Positions 4,558 through 6,781 of a stretch of 6,781 bases of DNA are shown in pieces (the first letter of the stretch is position 1; every line of letters starts with the position of its first letter). The DNA lies in contig SKLD01000157.1 of NCBI GenBank assembly GCA_007123395.1, positions 1 through 6,781 on the forward strand. Direction: 5' to 3'. The position numbers and the translations under genes were made by a program. The stretch comes from Opitutales bacterium (GTDB lineage Bacteria > Verrucomicrobiota > Verrucomicrobiia > Opitutales > Oceanipulchritudinaceae). Under the pieces are notes generated by a model. The model was not told the DNA's origin, did no database searches, and saw nothing but the letters and a program-made list of their open reading frames with translations.

Positions 4558-6781
4558 ATGAAGCGTTACCGGATGCCTGCCATGGGTGCCGTCTTTTTGG
4601 CGGCCGTTCTTTCGATTTTCTTTTTGTTTGCCTGGCGCGCCGGGCAGACGACGACCGATGCGCCTGCGGCGATGGCCGAGCGGACGGATGTTTCCGAAAG
4701 CGGAGCTGCGCAAGCGGCGGACGATGCGTCGGCTTCGGGACGCGGCAACGATCCGGCGGCGGGCGATGCCGATTCCTATCCGCGCCAACCCGCTCCACCG
4801 TCCACGCCCACCCGCGCCTCCACCCCTGCCGTGGTCGCGCCGGAGGCGGTCTATGCGGTGAACGATCCGTTTGGCATTGTCAGCCCGGTGGCCAAGCTCG
4901 TGGCCAATGGGGTGGAGCTGGACCGGCGGGAGCTGGCACCCGATGCCGAGGGTCGCCCTGGGCGCTTGCGCCTGATCCGCACAGAAGAGTTCAAGCATCC
5001 CTACCTGCGAGTGGAGGAGCGCTTCGCGCCCTATGCGGGGCTGCCCGACGGCCCGCTCAATCCGTTTCCGGACATCGTCGTCTCGGTGGCCAACCATGTG
5101 CTCGTGCAATTTGATGCCGCGCTCTCCCCGGCGGAGATCGAAGCGCGGGTGGCGGCGATGGGGGGTGCGATTGAAGAGTTTACCCTGAGCCCCGGCCTCG
5201 TGGTGGTGGAGCTGCCGGAGGCGACGCTCGACGCCATGCCGGAGGCGGCGGCGCGCTACCCGGACCTGGCCGAAGTGCGCTTTGCCGAGGCCAACTATGT
5301 GGTGGGGCATCTGGGCGGTGTGATTCCCAACGATCCCGACTGGGATTTGCTCTGGGGGATGCGTGCGATTAGTGCGCCCGAGGCCTGGCAGATCACCACG
5401 GGCACGCGCAACGTCATTGTGGGCGTAATCGACTCCGGCGTGGACTACACCCACCCGGACCTCAAGGACAACATCTTCTTCAACAACGCCGAAGTCGTAA
5501 ACGGCCAGGATACCGACGGGAACGGCTTCCGCGACGACATCCGGGGCTGGGACTTTTACGACGACAACAACGACCCCATGGACGAGCACCGGCACGGCAC
5601 GCACGTGGCGGGGACGGTCGCGGCGGTGGGGAATAACAACCTCGGCGTCGCGGGCGTTGCCTGGGAAACGCGCATCATGCCGCTGCGCTTCCTTGGCTCG
5701 AGTGGCGGTGGCACCATCGCCGGGGGCATCAATGCGATTCGATACGCCACCATGATGGGCGTCGATATGACGAACAATTCCTGGGGCGGGGGCGGCTTCT
5801 CCGAGGCCCTCTACGAGGCCATTGAAGAAGCGCGCGACGCGGGCATTCTTTTTGTCGCCGCCGCCGGCAACGACGGCAGCAGCCATCCCGGCTATCCCGC
5901 CCGCATGGGCAATCCCGGTCTGCCGGGCGGTGTGCCTCCACTCGACAATATCATCATCGTCGCCGCCTCCAGCAACAACGCCGACGACACCCTCGCCTCC
6001 TTCTCTCAGCGCAACGCCCACCTCGCTGCGCCGGGCGTGGGGATCCACAGCACCGTGCTCGGCACCGGCTACGGTACCCTCAGCGGCACCTCCATGGCCA
6101 GTCCGCACGTGGCGGGAGCGGCGGCTCTGCTCCTGGCGGTGGAGCCGAACCTTTCCTATCTCGAAGTCAAAGACGCCCTCCTTATGTATGTGGACGACCG
6201 TTCGGCCGACCCCCTGTATGCCGAAAGCATCCATTCCCGGGGACGGCTCAATGTTTTCCAGTCCCTCGCCAACCTCGACCGCCCGGTGATGGTGCATGTG
6301 GATACCGCGTTTGTGGAGAGCGCGGGGCCGGGGAGTGATCCGGTTCGCGCCGGTAATGGGGTGATTAATCCCGGCGAAAACGTGGCCCTGACCCTTTCCC
6401 TGCGCAGTGTGGGGATCGAGAACGCCCGAAGTGTTTCCGCCACTCTTTCCACGGTCAGTCCCTACGTCACCATCGATCCCACCCATGACACGCAGACCTA
6501 CGGCGACTTTGAGCGATTCGAGACGGTTGAGAATGCCGCGCCGTTTATGCTGACGGTGGACGCCGCCACGCCGACGCCTTATGAAGTCCCGCTGACCCTC
6601 ACGATCAACTTTGAAGACCCTTCAGGCACACCCTATCTCAGCACCCGCGAGGTCAACTTAATGGTCTACACGTCGGTGGACGTGAGCGGTGTCGTCCGCC
6701 ATCTGGACGGTTCCCCGTTTGACGGCGCCACGGTGGTTTACACCGGTCCCTTTTCGGGTTCCACGATGACCGGATCCAACG
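4558..6781 (+). CDS. S8 family (subtilisin-like) serine protease, multidomain, 3' end missing
   Basis: The visible 741 residues run to the window edge without a stop. Order of parts: a basic N-terminus and hydrophobic helix (about 8-26; signal peptide or anchor, with no clean signal peptidase site); a low-complexity Ala/Pro/Ser/Thr/Asp linker (about 31-105); an uncharacterised stretch; a fervidolysin/I9-like propeptide (about 179-250, with NHVLVQFDAALSPAEIEARV); then the catalytic domain (about 260-565). The catalytic triad is complete: Asp292 in DSGVDYTHPDL, His346 in HGTHVAGT and Ser512 in GTSMASPHVAGA, with oxyanion-hole Asn438 in AAAGND. An insertion DTDGNGFRDD (319-328) resembles a calcium-binding loop seen in this subgroup. 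After it comes a beta-rich domain with NPGE (604-607), as in accessory domains of exported proteases, and the start of a carboxypeptidase-regulatory-like domain at about 707 (VDVSGVVRHLDGSPFDGATV). The protein is predicted to be exported and self-processed. The missing C-terminus may hold a sorting signal; this cannot be seen. Confidence 0.95.
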   Translation, partial: MKRYRMPAMGAVFLAAVLSIFFLFAWRAGQTTTDAPAAMAERTDVSESGAAQAADDASASGRGNDPAAGDADSYPRQPAPPSTPTRASTPAVVAPEAVYAVNDPFGIVSPVAKLVANGVELDRRELAPDAEGRPGRLRLIRTEEFKHPYLRVEERFAPYAGLPDGPLNPFPDIVVSVANHVLVQFDAALSPAEIEARVAAMGGAIEEFTLSPGLVVVELPEATLDAMPEAAARYPDLAEVRFAEANYVVGHLGGVIPNDPDWDLLWGMRAISAPEAWQITTGTRNVIVGVIDSGVDYTHPDLKDNIFFNNAEVVNGQDTDGNGFRDDIRGWDFYDDNNDPMDEHRHGTHVAGTVAAVGNNNLGVAGVAWETRIMPLRFLGSSGGGTIAGGINAIRYATMMGVDMTNNSWGGGGFSEALYEAIEEARDAGILFVAAAGNDGSSHPGYPARMGNPGLPGGVPPLDNIIIVAASSNNADDTLASFSQRNAHLAAPGVGIHSTVLGTGYGTLSGTSMASPHVAGAAALLLAVEPNLSYLEVKDALLMYVDDRSADPLYAESIHSRGRLNVFQSLANLDRPVMVHVDTAFVESAGPGSDPVRAGNGVINPGENVALTLSLRSVGIENARSVSATLSTVSPYVTIDPTHDTQTYGDFERFETVENAAPFMLTVDAATPTPYEVPLTLTINFEDPSGTPYLSTREVNLMVYTSVDVSGVVRHLDGSPFDGATVVYTGPFSGSTMTGSN

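Noticed and set aside
4537..6486. A 649-codon open frame on the - strand opposite the protease.
   Set aside because: The + strand frame encodes an S8 protease with all catalytic motifs. The antisense frame is a by-product of GC-rich codon use; its translation is His/Arg/Gly-rich with no recognisable motif.
1..6781. CRISPR arrays, tRNA or rRNA genes, and riboswitches.
   Set aside because: I saw no regularly spaced direct repeats, no cloverleaf pattern and no recognisable conserved RNA core in the gene-free stretches.

Overview
The window suggests a GC-rich member of the Verrucomicrobiota, most likely Opitutales or a related order. This is an inference from three things: a PEP-CTERM tail with an Opitutae-like PEPSTYAL motif, a REP-associated transposase of the kind common in that group, and start codons that mostly lack a Shine-Dalgarno sequence. 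No rRNA, tRNA or other taxonomic marker is present, so the placement is tentative. All five well-supported genes and the transposase fragment lie on the + strand; the long open frames on the - strand are shadows.

Layout: (1) 1-479 is the 3' end of a REP-associated tyrosine transposase, cut by the window edge. (2) 480-750 is a gene-free stretch that begins with two small hairpins. (3) 751-3247 is a compact three-gene operon: a NodU/CmcH-type carbamoyltransferase, an SxtJ-family membrane protein and a 63-residue DUF5989-type membrane microprotein, separated by 14 and 5 bases. (4) 3248-3550 is a gene-free spacer. (5) 3551-4237 encodes a small secreted protein with an N-terminal signal peptide and a C-terminal PEP-CTERM sorting signal, followed by a strong intrinsic terminator at 4265-4294. 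(6) 4295-4557 is a second spacer with an imperfect inverted repeat. (7) 4558 to the window end is a multidomain S8 (subtilisin-like) protease that runs off the edge without a stop codon.

How the genes may work together: the carbamoyltransferase is predicted to transfer a carbamoyl group from carbamoyl phosphate to a hydroxyl on an unknown acceptor. The two small membrane proteins travel with it, in the same order as sxtI-sxtJ-sxtK of saxitoxin clusters, but no saxitoxin-biosynthesis gene is visible here. The likely meaning is a general carbamoylation module tied to the membrane, possibly acting on a glycan or a lipid-linked precursor. The PEP-CTERM protein and the protease are separate transcription units that point to an exported-protein and cell-surface neighbourhood. 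A direct functional link between them and the carbamoylation operon is not shown by the sequence. The triad is the most interesting content: its parts are recognisable, but the roles of the two small proteins are, as far as I know, undescribed.
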